From JBDUDR01 sp040002845 (lineage in GTDB: Bacteria; Actinomycetota; Actinomycetes; Propionibacteriales; Nocardioidaceae), in assembly GCA_040002845.1 (NCBI GenBank), contig JBDUDR010000083.1, forward strand, positions 1-12,105: DNA of 12,105 bases. Direction: 5' to 3'. Of the stretch, positions 1 to 6,273 are shown in pieces. Each line of letters starts with the position of its first letter. The first letter of the stretch is position 1. The notes below the pieces were generated by a model. The model did not search any database. It saw only the letters and a program-made list of their open reading frames with translations, and was not told the DNA's origin. The position numbers and the translations under genes were made by a program.

Positions 1-759
1 CTCCAGGGCCGCCTTGGCGTCGAACCTGGGCAGCAGCACCAGGGTCGCCCCCTCGCAGAAGCCACCGTTCATCTGCACGGTCTGGCCGAATGAGTGGAAC
101 AACGGCAACGCCACTAGATGCACATCGTGCTTCTCGGGGCGACCGTGCAGTCGTGCACCGCCGACTGCGTTGAGCAGCATGTTGGTGTGAGTTAGCTCGG
201 CGCCCTTCGGCTGCCCGGTCGTACCAGATGTGTAGAGAATGACAGCCGTATCGGTCGGGCTGGTCGTTCGGCTCTCGAAGGTCGGCGGCTGACCGGCGAC
301 CGCCATCCCGAACGTGCCGGCCCCTTCGATCGGTGCTGCAGCCGTCGGGTCCGCTGTGATGAGGAAGAATTGCTCACAGCTGTCGGTCTTGATGAACCCC
401 GCGAACCCCTCCTGTCCCATAGCGAGCTCCGCGGTTCCCTCGAAACAGAAGTACGCACTGGCCTCCGAGTCGTTGAGGTGGTACGCCACCTCGCGAGCCT
501 TGAACAGCACGTTCAGCGGCACGACCACCGCGCCGGCTTTCAGGATGCCGTAGTAGACGATCGGAAAGTACGGCAGGTTGGGGCACGACAGAGCGACCTT
601 GTCGCCAGGCTCGATGCCGATCGAAACCAACAGGTTCGCCACCTGGTTGGCCGCCGCATTGACCTGCGCGTAGCTCAGCCGGGTCTTCCCGAGGACCACG
701 GCATCCCGGTCGGGCACGGTGCGAGCGCTGTCTTCGAGCAGTACGCACAGATTCAGCAC
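1..759 (-). CDS. Fatty-acid-CoA ligase (AMP-forming), N-terminal part, cut by the left edge
   Basis: Adenylate-forming enzyme that would activate a carboxylic acid, probably a medium- or long-chain fatty acid, to its acyl-CoA through an acyl-AMP intermediate. The visible 253 residues start MLNLCVLLEDSARTVPDRDA and hold the ATP-binding A3 motif YTSGTTGQPKG at about residues 176-186 and an A4-like PLFHSFG at about 219-225. The C-terminal half, including the hinge and catalytic lysine, lies outside the window. I chose the GTG at 757-759 because an AGAGG Shine-Dalgarno sits 7 bases upstream and the N-terminus then matches the family's usual beginning. It is co-oriented with purC but 117 bp away, with its own promoter and operator candidates. 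The family is secure; the chain-length or substrate preference is not readable from this fragment. Confidence 0.93.
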   Translation of the reverse strand, partial: MLNLCVLLEDSARTVPDRDAVVLGKTRLSYAQVNAAANQVANLLVSIGIEPGDKVALSCPNLPYFPIVYYGILKAGAVVVPLNVLFKAREVAYHLNDSEASAYFCFEGTAELAMGQEGFAGFIKTDSCEQFFLITADPTAAAPIEGAGTFGMAVAGQPPTFESRTTSPTDTAVILYTSGTTGQPKGAELTHTNMLLNAVGGARLHGRPEKHDVHLVALPLFHSFGQTVQMNGGFCEGATLVLLPRFDAKAALE

Positions 760-785
760 GGCGTCACCTCTGGCGGGTCAGCGCG

Positions 786-804
786 GTCACGAATTCTTCG
801 TGAC
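786..804. promoter_or_regulatory. 19-bp perfect palindrome over the fadD-like promoter, candidate operator
   Basis: GTCACGAAttcTTCGTGAC has two perfect 8-bp arms around a 3-bp centre. It overlaps the end of a -10-like hexamer (803-808, minus strand) and covers the predicted transcription start, a position where a bound dimeric repressor would block initiation. The symmetry and size fit a TetR/GntR-class operator. That is inference: no regulator gene is next to it in the window. Confidence 0.55.
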
Positions 805-808
805 TCTA
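803..808 (-). promoter_or_regulatory. -10-like element of the fadD-like gene
   Basis: The minus strand reads TAGAGT, fitting the actinobacterial TANNNT consensus. It would start transcription near 796, giving a leader of roughly 37 bases before the GTG. I see no convincing -35 hexamer. Confidence 0.35.
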
Positions 809-841
809 CTTGTCGGTGGCCACCCTGGCGATCCCTGCAGT

Positions 842-885
842 TTGGGGTAACTCGTCCGTTTGGGAGCCCCGGTAAGTTACCCCAA
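842..885. repeat. 11-bp inverted repeat spanning the purC stop codon
   Basis: TTGGGGTAACT (842-852) and AGTTACCCCAA (875-885) are perfectly complementary arms around a 22-base spacer. The purC stop codon (877-879) is inside the right arm. Within it, 871-881 is a smaller odd palindrome, GGTAAGTTACC. As RNA it could fold into a long stem ending the purC transcript, but no U-run follows and the loop is large. A binding site with two inverted half-sites upstream of the fadD-like gene is equally possible. Confidence 0.45.
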
Positions 886-1767
886 TGTCGGCGCCCGATC
901 GGTCAGCAGCTCGTACACCTCGAGATAGCGCTGCCGCGTGCGCTCGACGACGTCGTCAGGTAGCGCGGGCGGAGGCTCGCCGGAGTGCCGGTCCCAGCCG
1001 CTGGCCGGCGAGGTGAGCCAGTCGCGCACGATCTGCTTGTCATAGGACGGCTGCGGCCGACCCGGGTGCCATTCGTCGGCCGGCCAGAACCTCGAGGAGT
1101 CCGGAGTCAGCACCTCGTCGGCGAGCACCAGCGACCCGTCACTCCGCGTACCGATCTCCACCTTGGTGTCGGCGACGAGGATGCCGCGATCACGAGCCAG
1201 GCTCGCCCCCCTGGAGTAGACGGCGAGAGTCAGCTCGCGGAGTCTGCCGGCAAGCTCGGCCCCGACCGAGTCGACGACCAGGTCGTACGACATCGGCTGG
1301 TCATGACTGCCGACCGGCGCCTTGGTCGTGGGAGTGAAGATGGGTTCGGGGAGCCGCGACCCGTCGACCAACCCACCGGGCAGCGGGACGTCGCACACTC
1401 CACCACTCTCGCGGTAGTCGAGCAGCCCCGAGCCGGCCAGGTAGCCGCGGGCCACACACTCCACCGGCACCATGTCCAGCCTTTCGCAGACGATCGCCCG
1501 GCCGGCGATCTCGGCCGGCGCGCCGGGCGGAAGCTCTCGTGACACGACATGGTTGGGACACAGGTCAGCCAGCTGGTCGAACCACCACAGCGACAGCTGA
1601 GTGAGGATCCGCCCCTTGTCCGGGATGGGCGTCGCCAGGACGTGGTCGTACGCCGAGACCCGGTCCGACGCGACCATCAGCATCTTCCGGTCGGAGAGCG
1701 CGTACAGATCACGCACCTTGCCCGAGTGAATGTGGGTCGCGCCGGGGATCGCGGGCGCGTCAGCCAT
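877..1767 (-). CDS. purC: Phosphoribosylaminoimidazole-succinocarboxamide (SAICAR) synthase
   Basis: Cytosolic purine-pathway enzyme that joins CAIR and aspartate, using ATP, to make SAICAR, the substrate of the neighbouring PurB. The 296-residue product has the N-terminal motif HSGKVRDLY (about 14-22), the family region PVECVARGYLAGS (101-113) and the hallmark LADEVLTPDSSRFW (215-228), which contributes to the active site. Length is typical for the actinobacterial form. An in-frame ATG at 1776 (MPVM...) is an alternative start: AGGA lies 8 bases before the 1767 ATG and AGGTGG lies 4 bases before the 1776 ATG, so the choice is open by three residues. The reading frame stays open far upstream, but that stretch is antisense to the Nudix gene and unrelated to PurC. 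It is divergent from the Nudix gene with 66 bp between them, so it needs its own promoter there. Confidence 0.97.
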   Translation of the reverse strand: MADAPAIPGATHIHSGKVRDLYALSDRKMLMVASDRVSAYDHVLATPIPDKGRILTQLSLWWFDQLADLCPNHVVSRELPPGAPAEIAGRAIVCERLDMVPVECVARGYLAGSGLLDYRESGGVCDVPLPGGLVDGSRLPEPIFTPTTKAPVGSHDQPMSYDLVVDSVGAELAGRLRELTLAVYSRGASLARDRGILVADTKVEIGTRSDGSLVLADEVLTPDSSRFWPADEWHPGRPQPSYDKQIVRDWLTSPASGWDRHSGEPPPALPDDVVERTRQRYLEVYELLTDRAPTLG

Positions 1768-1820
1768 GACCGGCATCCTGCCACCTGGCGACTCTCGGGG
1801 CGGCCTCGTCTGGCTGGTCA

Positions 1821-1826
1821 TACGAT
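1821..1826 (+). promoter_or_regulatory. -10-like element for a leaderless Nudix mRNA
   Basis: TACGAT ends 7 bases before the ATG at 1834 and no Shine-Dalgarno precedes that ATG, so the predicted transcription start coincides with the start codon. The hexamer lies within an 8-bp palindrome, ACGATCGT (1822-1829). No clear -35. Confidence 0.45.
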
Positions 1827-1833
1827 CGTGTCC

Positions 1834-2310
1834 ATGACTCGCGCGCCGATGCAGGTTGTGCTGATCCCGTTCCGTCGGCGTGAGGGACAAGACCCCCAGT
1901 ACGCCCTGTTCCAGCGATCGGACGACGGCAACTGGCAGCCGATTGCCGGTGGAGCGGAGGATTCCGAGACACCTGCCGAAGCAGCGCGGCGGGAAGCCCA
2001 GGAAGAAGCCCGGCTTCCTCTGCGAACTCCGCTCTACCGGCTCCAAGCGTTTGACACTGTGCCGGTGATCCATTTCGAGGCCCGTGACCTGTGGCCAGAG
2101 GATCTCTATGTGGTCCCTCAGTACACCTTCGCTGCCGACGCAAGCGACGTCGGAATCGAGATCTCCGATGAGCACACGCGGTATGAATGGCTTGACTTCG
2201 ACGCTGCCACGTCAAGGCTTGCCTATCAGAGCAACGCCATCGCCCTCTGGGAACTCAACGAACGTTTGAAGCGGCACGATCTCCCGGAGCCGATTCAAGC
2301 GCCGAGCTAG
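1834..2310 (+). CDS. Nudix hydrolase
   Basis: Predicted Mg-dependent hydrolase of a nucleoside diphosphate linked to another group. The 158-residue protein is a single Nudix domain. The Nudix box starts at Gly39 and reads G-x5-E(45)-x7-R(53)-E(54)-A-Q-E(57)-E(58), so all metal-binding glutamates are present. The usual glycine after EE-x is Arg60. The preceding NWQPIAGG and the compact length resemble the dATP / dihydroneopterin-triphosphate pyrophosphohydrolase-like branch, but the substrate cannot be read from sequence. The start is placed at 1834 because a -10-like TACGAT lies 7 bases upstream. The gene runs opposite to purC and purB and ends 40 bp from the convergent end of purB. A nucleotide-pool cleaning role would fit the purine setting but is inference. 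Confidence 0.92.
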   Translation: MTRAPMQVVLIPFRRREGQDPQYALFQRSDDGNWQPIAGGAEDSETPAEAARREAQEEARLPLRTPLYRLQAFDTVPVIHFEARDLWPEDLYVVPQYTFAADASDVGIEISDEHTRYEWLDFDAATSRLAYQSNAIALWELNERLKRHDLPEPIQAPS

Positions 2311-2350
2311 AAACGCGTCAGCGTGTTCCGGCTCTTCCACCTGGCTGGGT

Positions 2351-3769
2351 TTAGAGGATCCCCGTCGGGGGGTACGCGGCGGCCTCCGGGTAGCGCTGCA
2401 CGACGGCAGAGACAGACTGCACCACCCGCTCGACCTGCGTGGCGGCCGCTCCGGTGAATGACAGGGGATCTGACACCAGCGTCGCCAAGTCCTCGCGAGA
2501 CAGACCGAGCCGATCGTCGGCGGCCAGCCGGTCGAGCAGGTCGTTGCGATCAGCACCCTTCTCGCGCATCTCGAGGGCTACCGCCACGGCGTGCTCCTGG
2601 ATGACCGCGTGCGCGACCTCGCGACCGACGCCACGTCGAACGGCAGCCAGCAGCACCTTGCTGGTGCTCAGGAAGGGGAGGTAGCGCGCGAGCTCGCGCT
2701 CGATGACCGCCGGAAACACGCCGAACTCGTCCAGCACGGTGAGGAAGGTCTGGAAGAGCCCGTCGTACGCGAAGAAGGCGTCCGGCAGCGCCACCCGGCG
2801 TACGACCGAGCACGAAACATCCCCCTCGTTCCACTGGTCACCGGTCAGCTCTCCGACCATCGCCAGGCACCCACGCAGGACCACGGCCAGCCCGTTCACC
2901 CGTTCGCAGGAGCGGGTGTTCATCTTGTGGGGCATCGCGCTGGACCCGACCTGTCCGGGCTGGAACCCCTCGGTCACCAGCTCGTGGCCGGCCATCAGCC
3001 GAATCGAGGTCGCGAGGTTCGATGGACCGGCCGCGTTCTGCACCAAGGCGCTGACCACATCGAAGTCCAGTGAGCGTGGGTAGACCTGCCCGACGCTGCC
3101 GAGCAGGTGGTCGAACCCCAGGTGTTGAGCAACGCGCTGCTCGAGCGAGACCAGCTTCGCCGGGTCGCCGTCGAGCAGGTCGAGCTGATCTTGCGCCGTA
3201 CCCACCGGCCCCTTGATCCCGCGCAGCGGATAGCGGGCGATCAGATCCTCCAGCCGTGCCAGTCCGGTCAGCATCTCTTCGGCGATGGTGGCGAACCGCT
3301 TGCCCAGGGTCGTTGCCTGGGCCGGCACGTTGTGGGTACGCGCCGCCAGCACAAGGGTCTGGTGCTCAGCGGCCAGCCACGCCAACCGGGCGAGTGCGGC
3401 CACCACCCGGTCGCGGGCCAGCTCCAGAGACTGCTTGACCTGCAGCTGCTCGACATTTTCGGTGAGGTCTCGACTGGTCATGCCCTTGTGGATGTGCTCG
3501 TGACCGGCGAGAGCGTTGAACTCGTCGATCCGCGCCTTTACGTCATGCCGGGTGACCCTCTCCCTGGCCGCGATGGAGTCGAGATCGACCTCGCGGAGCA
3601 CCCGGTCATAGTCGCGTACCGCTTCAGCGGGTACGTCGACACCCAGGTCGGCCTGAGCCTTGAGTACGGCGACCCACAGCTCGCGCTCCAGCACGATCTT
3701 GTGCTTGGCAGACCACAGGTTCACGAGCTCTGGAGAGGCGTACCGGTCGGCCAGGACGTTCGGGATCAC
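2351..3769 (-). CDS. purB: Adenylosuccinate lyase
   Basis: Fumarase/aspartase-superfamily enzyme that removes fumarate from SAICAR (giving AICAR) and from adenylosuccinate (giving AMP), so it serves both IMP synthesis and the AMP branch. Visible motifs from the GTG at 3769: the TSRDLTEN block (98-105), RTHNVPAQATTLG with the conserved histidine at 146, and the superfamily signature SSAMPHKMN (276-284) on the mobile catalytic loop. The resulting 472 residues, beginning M-IPNVLADRYAS, match the length and N-terminus I know for mycobacterial PurB. An in-frame ATG at 3808 would add 13 residues (MPAIIGSV...) and overlap the divergent membrane-protein start, so I disfavour it. The Shine-Dalgarno is not clean: a purine-rich GGGGGA directly abuts the GTG. 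The gene ends convergently with the Nudix gene. Confidence 0.97.
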   Translation of the reverse strand: MIPNVLADRYASPELVNLWSAKHKIVLERELWVAVLKAQADLGVDVPAEAVRDYDRVLREVDLDSIAARERVTRHDVKARIDEFNALAGHEHIHKGMTSRDLTENVEQLQVKQSLELARDRVVAALARLAWLAAEHQTLVLAARTHNVPAQATTLGKRFATIAEEMLTGLARLEDLIARYPLRGIKGPVGTAQDQLDLLDGDPAKLVSLEQRVAQHLGFDHLLGSVGQVYPRSLDFDVVSALVQNAAGPSNLATSIRLMAGHELVTEGFQPGQVGSSAMPHKMNTRSCERVNGLAVVLRGCLAMVGELTGDQWNEGDVSCSVVRRVALPDAFFAYDGLFQTFLTVLDEFGVFPAVIERELARYLPFLSTSKVLLAAVRRGVGREVAHAVIQEHAVAVALEMREKGADRNDLLDRLAADDRLGLSREDLATLVSDPLSFTGAAATQVERVVQSVSAVVQRYPEAAAYPPTGIL

Positions 3770-3789
3770 TCCCCCAGTGTCCCGCACGG

Positions 3790-3795
3790 ACCCTA
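3790..3795 (-). promoter_or_regulatory. -10-like element of purB
   Basis: The minus strand reads TAGGGT (TANNNT), placing a start near 3783 and a short leader of about 14 bases before the purB GTG. It shares bases 3794-3795 with the plus-strand -10-like hexamer of the divergent gene. Confidence 0.35.
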
Positions 3796-3799
3796 TGAT
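3794..3799 (+). promoter_or_regulatory. -10-like element for a leaderless membrane-protein mRNA
   Basis: TATGAT, close to the sigma-70 -10 consensus, ends 7 bases before the ATG at 3807. There is no Shine-Dalgarno between them, so transcription would begin at the start codon. Confidence 0.5.
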
Positions 3800-3806
3800 C
3801 GCGGGC

Positions 3807-4513
3807 ATGGCGCTCGCCGGGTCGCAGCAGTTGGCCACGGCAGACTCCAACGTCCGGCTGGCCCGGGCCTGGCATCTCGCAACTTTCGTCGTCGGGGCCT
3901 TCGGGTTAGCTGTGCAGCTGTGGATAGCCGCCACCCATGACCTGACGTACGACGGGGTGGTCTTCTCGACGCACGTTCGGCTGTGGAACGTTCTCAGCTT
4001 CTTCACCATCTGGAGCAACATCCTGGTCACCGTGGTGGCCTACCTGCTCACGAGAGCACCGCGGCGCACGGGAGGTATTTTCCAGGTGTTCCGGCTCGCC
4101 AGCCTCGTCATGATCACCATCACAGGAGTGATCTACGCCCTGGTGCTGGCACCGCTCTGGGATCCGACCGGGTGGCAGAGGGTCGCCGACCAGACCCTGC
4201 ACTACGCCGTGCCCGTGCTGGCCGTCGTGGGCTACCTGCTCTTCGGCGGCCAAGGTTCTCCTGGGAGGCCCTCTGGCGGTCGGTGCTCATCCCATTGACC
4301 TGGGTCGTCTATACGTTGATCCGTAGCCCGTTCATCTCGTACAGCCGAGACGGTGAGACCAGGCACTGGTATCCGTACCACTTCATCAACGTCGACGACC
4401 TCGGCTACGGCCGAGTCCTACTGAACATGCTCGGCATCTTTGTGCTCTTGCTGGCGGTCGGGTGGGCCTACCTCTTCCTCGACCGAAGACTGCCAGCCGC
4501 GCCGACCCGCTGA
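3807..4513 (+). pseudogene. Pr6Pr-family (FAR-17a/AIG1-like) integral membrane protein, frameshifted
   Basis: Function unknown. The first frame encodes about four membrane segments: around residues 20-42, 57-82, 94-116 and 131-147. It includes FFTIWSNILV and the HYAVPVLAVVGYLLFG segment typical of this family. After about 4253 that frame loses family character and stops at 4298, giving a 163-residue product. The frame one base back continues the family exactly: SWEALWRSVLIPLTW, RHWYPYHFINVDDLGYG and a last membrane segment to the stop at 4511-4513. One extra base near 4245-4260 would restore a 235-residue, six-segment protein of normal size. Neither half looks decayed, so this is a recent deletion or a sequencing error. 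I see no canonical slippery heptamer for programmed frameshifting. The start is chosen from the leaderless promoter pattern. Confidence 0.75.
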
Positions 4514-4764
4514 GTCCCCATCGGGTTGGTGTCGCTGTGTCGCGTCTCGCTCGCGACGTCAGTGTTCGGATCCGCAGTACCGGCCATCATTCTCTTGGTC
4601 AAGATCCGCGCCAAGCGCCGGGCGGGACGCCGCCATGCTGGGTGGCCAAAACCGCCGGCGCCAGTTACGTCTGGTGACCATTGCACCCGCGACCTACGAT
4701 GTGTGCTGCGGCCGCATGCGACCGACTTTGGCCGATGAGCGGACGGATTGTCCCCACATGCCGT
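4514..4764. other. Intergenic stretch with no recognisable gene
   Basis: Between the membrane-protein stop and the pentapeptide ORF promoter. Short open frames exist on both strands but none looks like a protein family, has a start with a ribosome site, or shows clear codon bias. A 10-bp NotI-type palindrome, TGCGGCCGCA, occurs at 4706-4715; this is unremarkable in GC-rich DNA. Confidence 0.4.
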
Positions 4765-4770
4765 TAGCGT
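4765..4770 (+). promoter_or_regulatory. -10-like element before the pentapeptide ORF
   Basis: TAGCGT (TANNNT) ends 6 bases before the ATG at 4777, again with no Shine-Dalgarno. This is the third plus-strand gene here with a leaderless arrangement. Confidence 0.35.
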
Positions 4771-4776
4771 CGTGAC

Positions 4777-5004
4777 ATGGCTGACTTCATTCGTGCCGAT
4801 CTCAGTGGCTCCCGGTTTGACCGCGCGGACCTCAGCGGCGCGGACCTCCGCGCCGTCGACCTGGCCAACGCCCGGTTCCTAAAGGTGCTGCACGCTAGGG
4901 TCCCTGCAGCCACGCAAGCACGTCCGCCCAAGGCGAGAGTTCCCAGCGGAGATGGCGCCTTGCCGCCTACCCATCGGTCGCGGACTCGCCGCGCTACGAG
5001 CTGA
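4777..5004 (+). CDS. Short pentapeptide-repeat protein, probably truncated
   Basis: The 75-residue product starts MADFIRADLSGSRFDRADLS and carries about six or seven tandem pentapeptides of the A(D/N)LXX type up to ANARF at about residue 34. This gives the right-handed quadrilateral beta-helix of the family. After that the sequence turns into proline/arginine-rich text with no repeat character (HARVPAATQARPPKARVPS). Related actinobacterial proteins as I recall them continue with more repeats and a C-terminal domain. I find no continuation in the other frames, so this looks like the 5' stump of a larger gene. The frame ends inside the antisense 3' end of purD, with an 11-bp overlap. Translation is uncertain, though the -10-like hexamer and ATG look intact. 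Function unknown. Confidence 0.5.
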   Translation: MADFIRADLSGSRFDRADLSGADLRAVDLANARFLKVLHARVPAATQARPPKARVPSGDGALPPTHRSRTRRATS

Positions 5005-6253
5005 GGATCGAGTCGGCCAGCGGCTGCAGGGCGATGTCCGACCGATGGTGCGAACCGTCTATGCGGATCGCCGCGACACCGGAATACGCCCGGCTCCGGG
5101 CTTCCTCGAGGTCGGCGCCGACCGCCGTGACCGCAAGGATGCGCCCGCCTGCCGTGCGGAGCCGACCATCGGCATCGAGTGTCGTGCCAGCATGCATGAC
5201 GACCACACCCGGCAGGCCCGCGGCCGCGTCCAGTCCCTCGACCAGGTCTCCTTTCCGGGGTGACTCGGGATAACCCTTGGCCGCCACCACAACGGCGACA
5301 GCGGCGCCTTCACGCCAGGTCAGCCGGGCGTGTTCCGCGAGCCGGCCCGTGGCGGCCGCGTGCAAGAGGGTGCCGAGCGGGGTGCGCAGCCTCGCTAGCA
5401 GCACCTGCGTCTCCGGGTCGCCGAAGCGTGCGTTGAACTCGACCACGCGAATCCCTCGCGAGGTCACGGCGAGCCCCGCGTACAACAGCCCCTGGAAAGG
5501 GTGACCGCGCCGGCGCATCTCGTCGACCGTCGGTTGCAGCACCCGGTCGACGACCTCCTCGACCAGCCCATCCGGCGCCCAGGGCAGCGGGGTGTACGCA
5601 CCCATGCCGCCGGTGTTAGGACCGGTGTCGCCATCGCCGACTCGCTTGAAGTCCTGAGCAGGTTGCATCGGCACGACAGTGACTCCGTCAGTGACCGCGA
5701 ACAGCGAGACCTCAGGACCGTCGAGGTATTCCTCGACGAGGACCCGATCGCAGCCGGCCGCGTGGGCAACGGCTGCGGACCTGTCGTCGGTCACGATCAC
5801 ACCCTTGCCGGCGGCCAGTCCATCGTCCTTGACCACGTACGGGGGGCCAAAGGCATCCAGTGCCGTCGCGACCTCGGCTGCCGTTTCGCAGACATGCGCG
5901 AGGGCGGTCGGCACGCCTGCGGCAGCCATCACCTGCTTTGCGAACGCCTTGGACCCCTCGATCCGCGCCGCCTCCCGGCTCGGCCCGAAGCACGCGATCC
6001 CTTTTTCGCGGACGGCATCCGCCACGCCGAGCACCAGCGGGGCCTCCGGTCCGACGACGACCAGATCCACCCCCAGGTCCGCCGCCAGGTCGGCCACCCG
6101 CGCCGGATCCAGCGGATCGACGTCGTGCAGGGTCGCGGACGTCATGCCTGGGTTGCCCGGAGCGGCATGCACCTCGCTCACATCGGCATCACGGGACAAG
6201 GCGGACACCAGCGCGTGCTCACGTCCACCGGAGCCAATGACAAGGGTCCTCAC
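4994..6253 (-). CDS. purD: Phosphoribosylamine-glycine ligase (GAR synthetase)
   Basis: ATP-grasp enzyme that couples phosphoribosylamine to glycine, the second step of de novo purine synthesis. The 419-residue product shows the N-terminal LVIGSGGREHAL (4-15), the ATP-grasp lysine loop VVKDDGLAAGKGV (140-152), EEYLDGPEVS (174-183), the glycine-rich GPNTGGMGAYTP (211-222) and the family signature FNARFGDPETQ (273-283). It ends with the usual HHRSDI segment. The GTG at 6253 gives the standard M-RTLVIGSGG start. The GTG at 6277 would add eight residues and overlap the purA stop by 4 bases (GTGA), a layout typical of translational coupling, so both starts are credible. A TAGGCT hexamer (6262-6267, minus) lies 8 bases before the 6253 GTG and could support a leaderless internal transcript. 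It is downstream of purA and likely co-transcribed with it. Confidence 0.96.
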   Translation of the reverse strand: MRTLVIGSGGREHALVSALSRDADVSEVHAAPGNPGMTSATLHDVDPLDPARVADLAADLGVDLVVVGPEAPLVLGVADAVREKGIACFGPSREAARIEGSKAFAKQVMAAAGVPTALAHVCETAAEVATALDAFGPPYVVKDDGLAAGKGVIVTDDRSAAVAHAAGCDRVLVEEYLDGPEVSLFAVTDGVTVVPMQPAQDFKRVGDGDTGPNTGGMGAYTPLPWAPDGLVEEVVDRVLQPTVDEMRRRGHPFQGLLYAGLAVTSRGIRVVEFNARFGDPETQVLLARLRTPLGTLLHAAATGRLAEHARLTWREGAAVAVVVAAKGYPESPRKGDLVEGLDAAAGLPGVVVMHAGTTLDADGRLRTAGGRILAVTAVGADLEEARSRAYSGVAAIRIDGSHHRSDIALQPLADSILSS

Positions 6254-6273
6254 GTGTCGTGAGCCTAACGTCC

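Noticed and set aside
1777..2175. Upstream extension of the purC frame to a 432-residue protein
   Set aside because: The extra residues are antisense to the Nudix gene and unrelated to PurC, while ATG codons at 1767/1776 have ribosome sites and give the usual length.
2313..2324. Small ACGC/GCGT stem between the convergent ends of the Nudix gene and purB as a bidirectional terminator
   Set aside because: Only 4 bp with a mismatch above it; too weak to call, although some terminator is expected in this 40-bp gap.
3107..3940. A 277-codon plus-strand open frame across the 5' half of purB
   Set aside because: Antisense to well-conserved purB codons and arginine/glycine-rich without family features.
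4245..4260. Programmed -1 ribosomal frameshift in the membrane-protein gene
   Set aside because: No slippery X-XXY-YYZ heptamer and no strong downstream stem seen; a deletion or sequencing error is simpler.
4706..4715. TGCGGCCGCA palindrome
   Set aside because: A 10-bp palindrome of G/C bases is expected by chance in DNA of this composition and sits beside no promoter.
5501..6262. A 253-codon plus-strand open frame across purD
   Set aside because: Shadow of purD; its composition is that of a reverse-frame translation.
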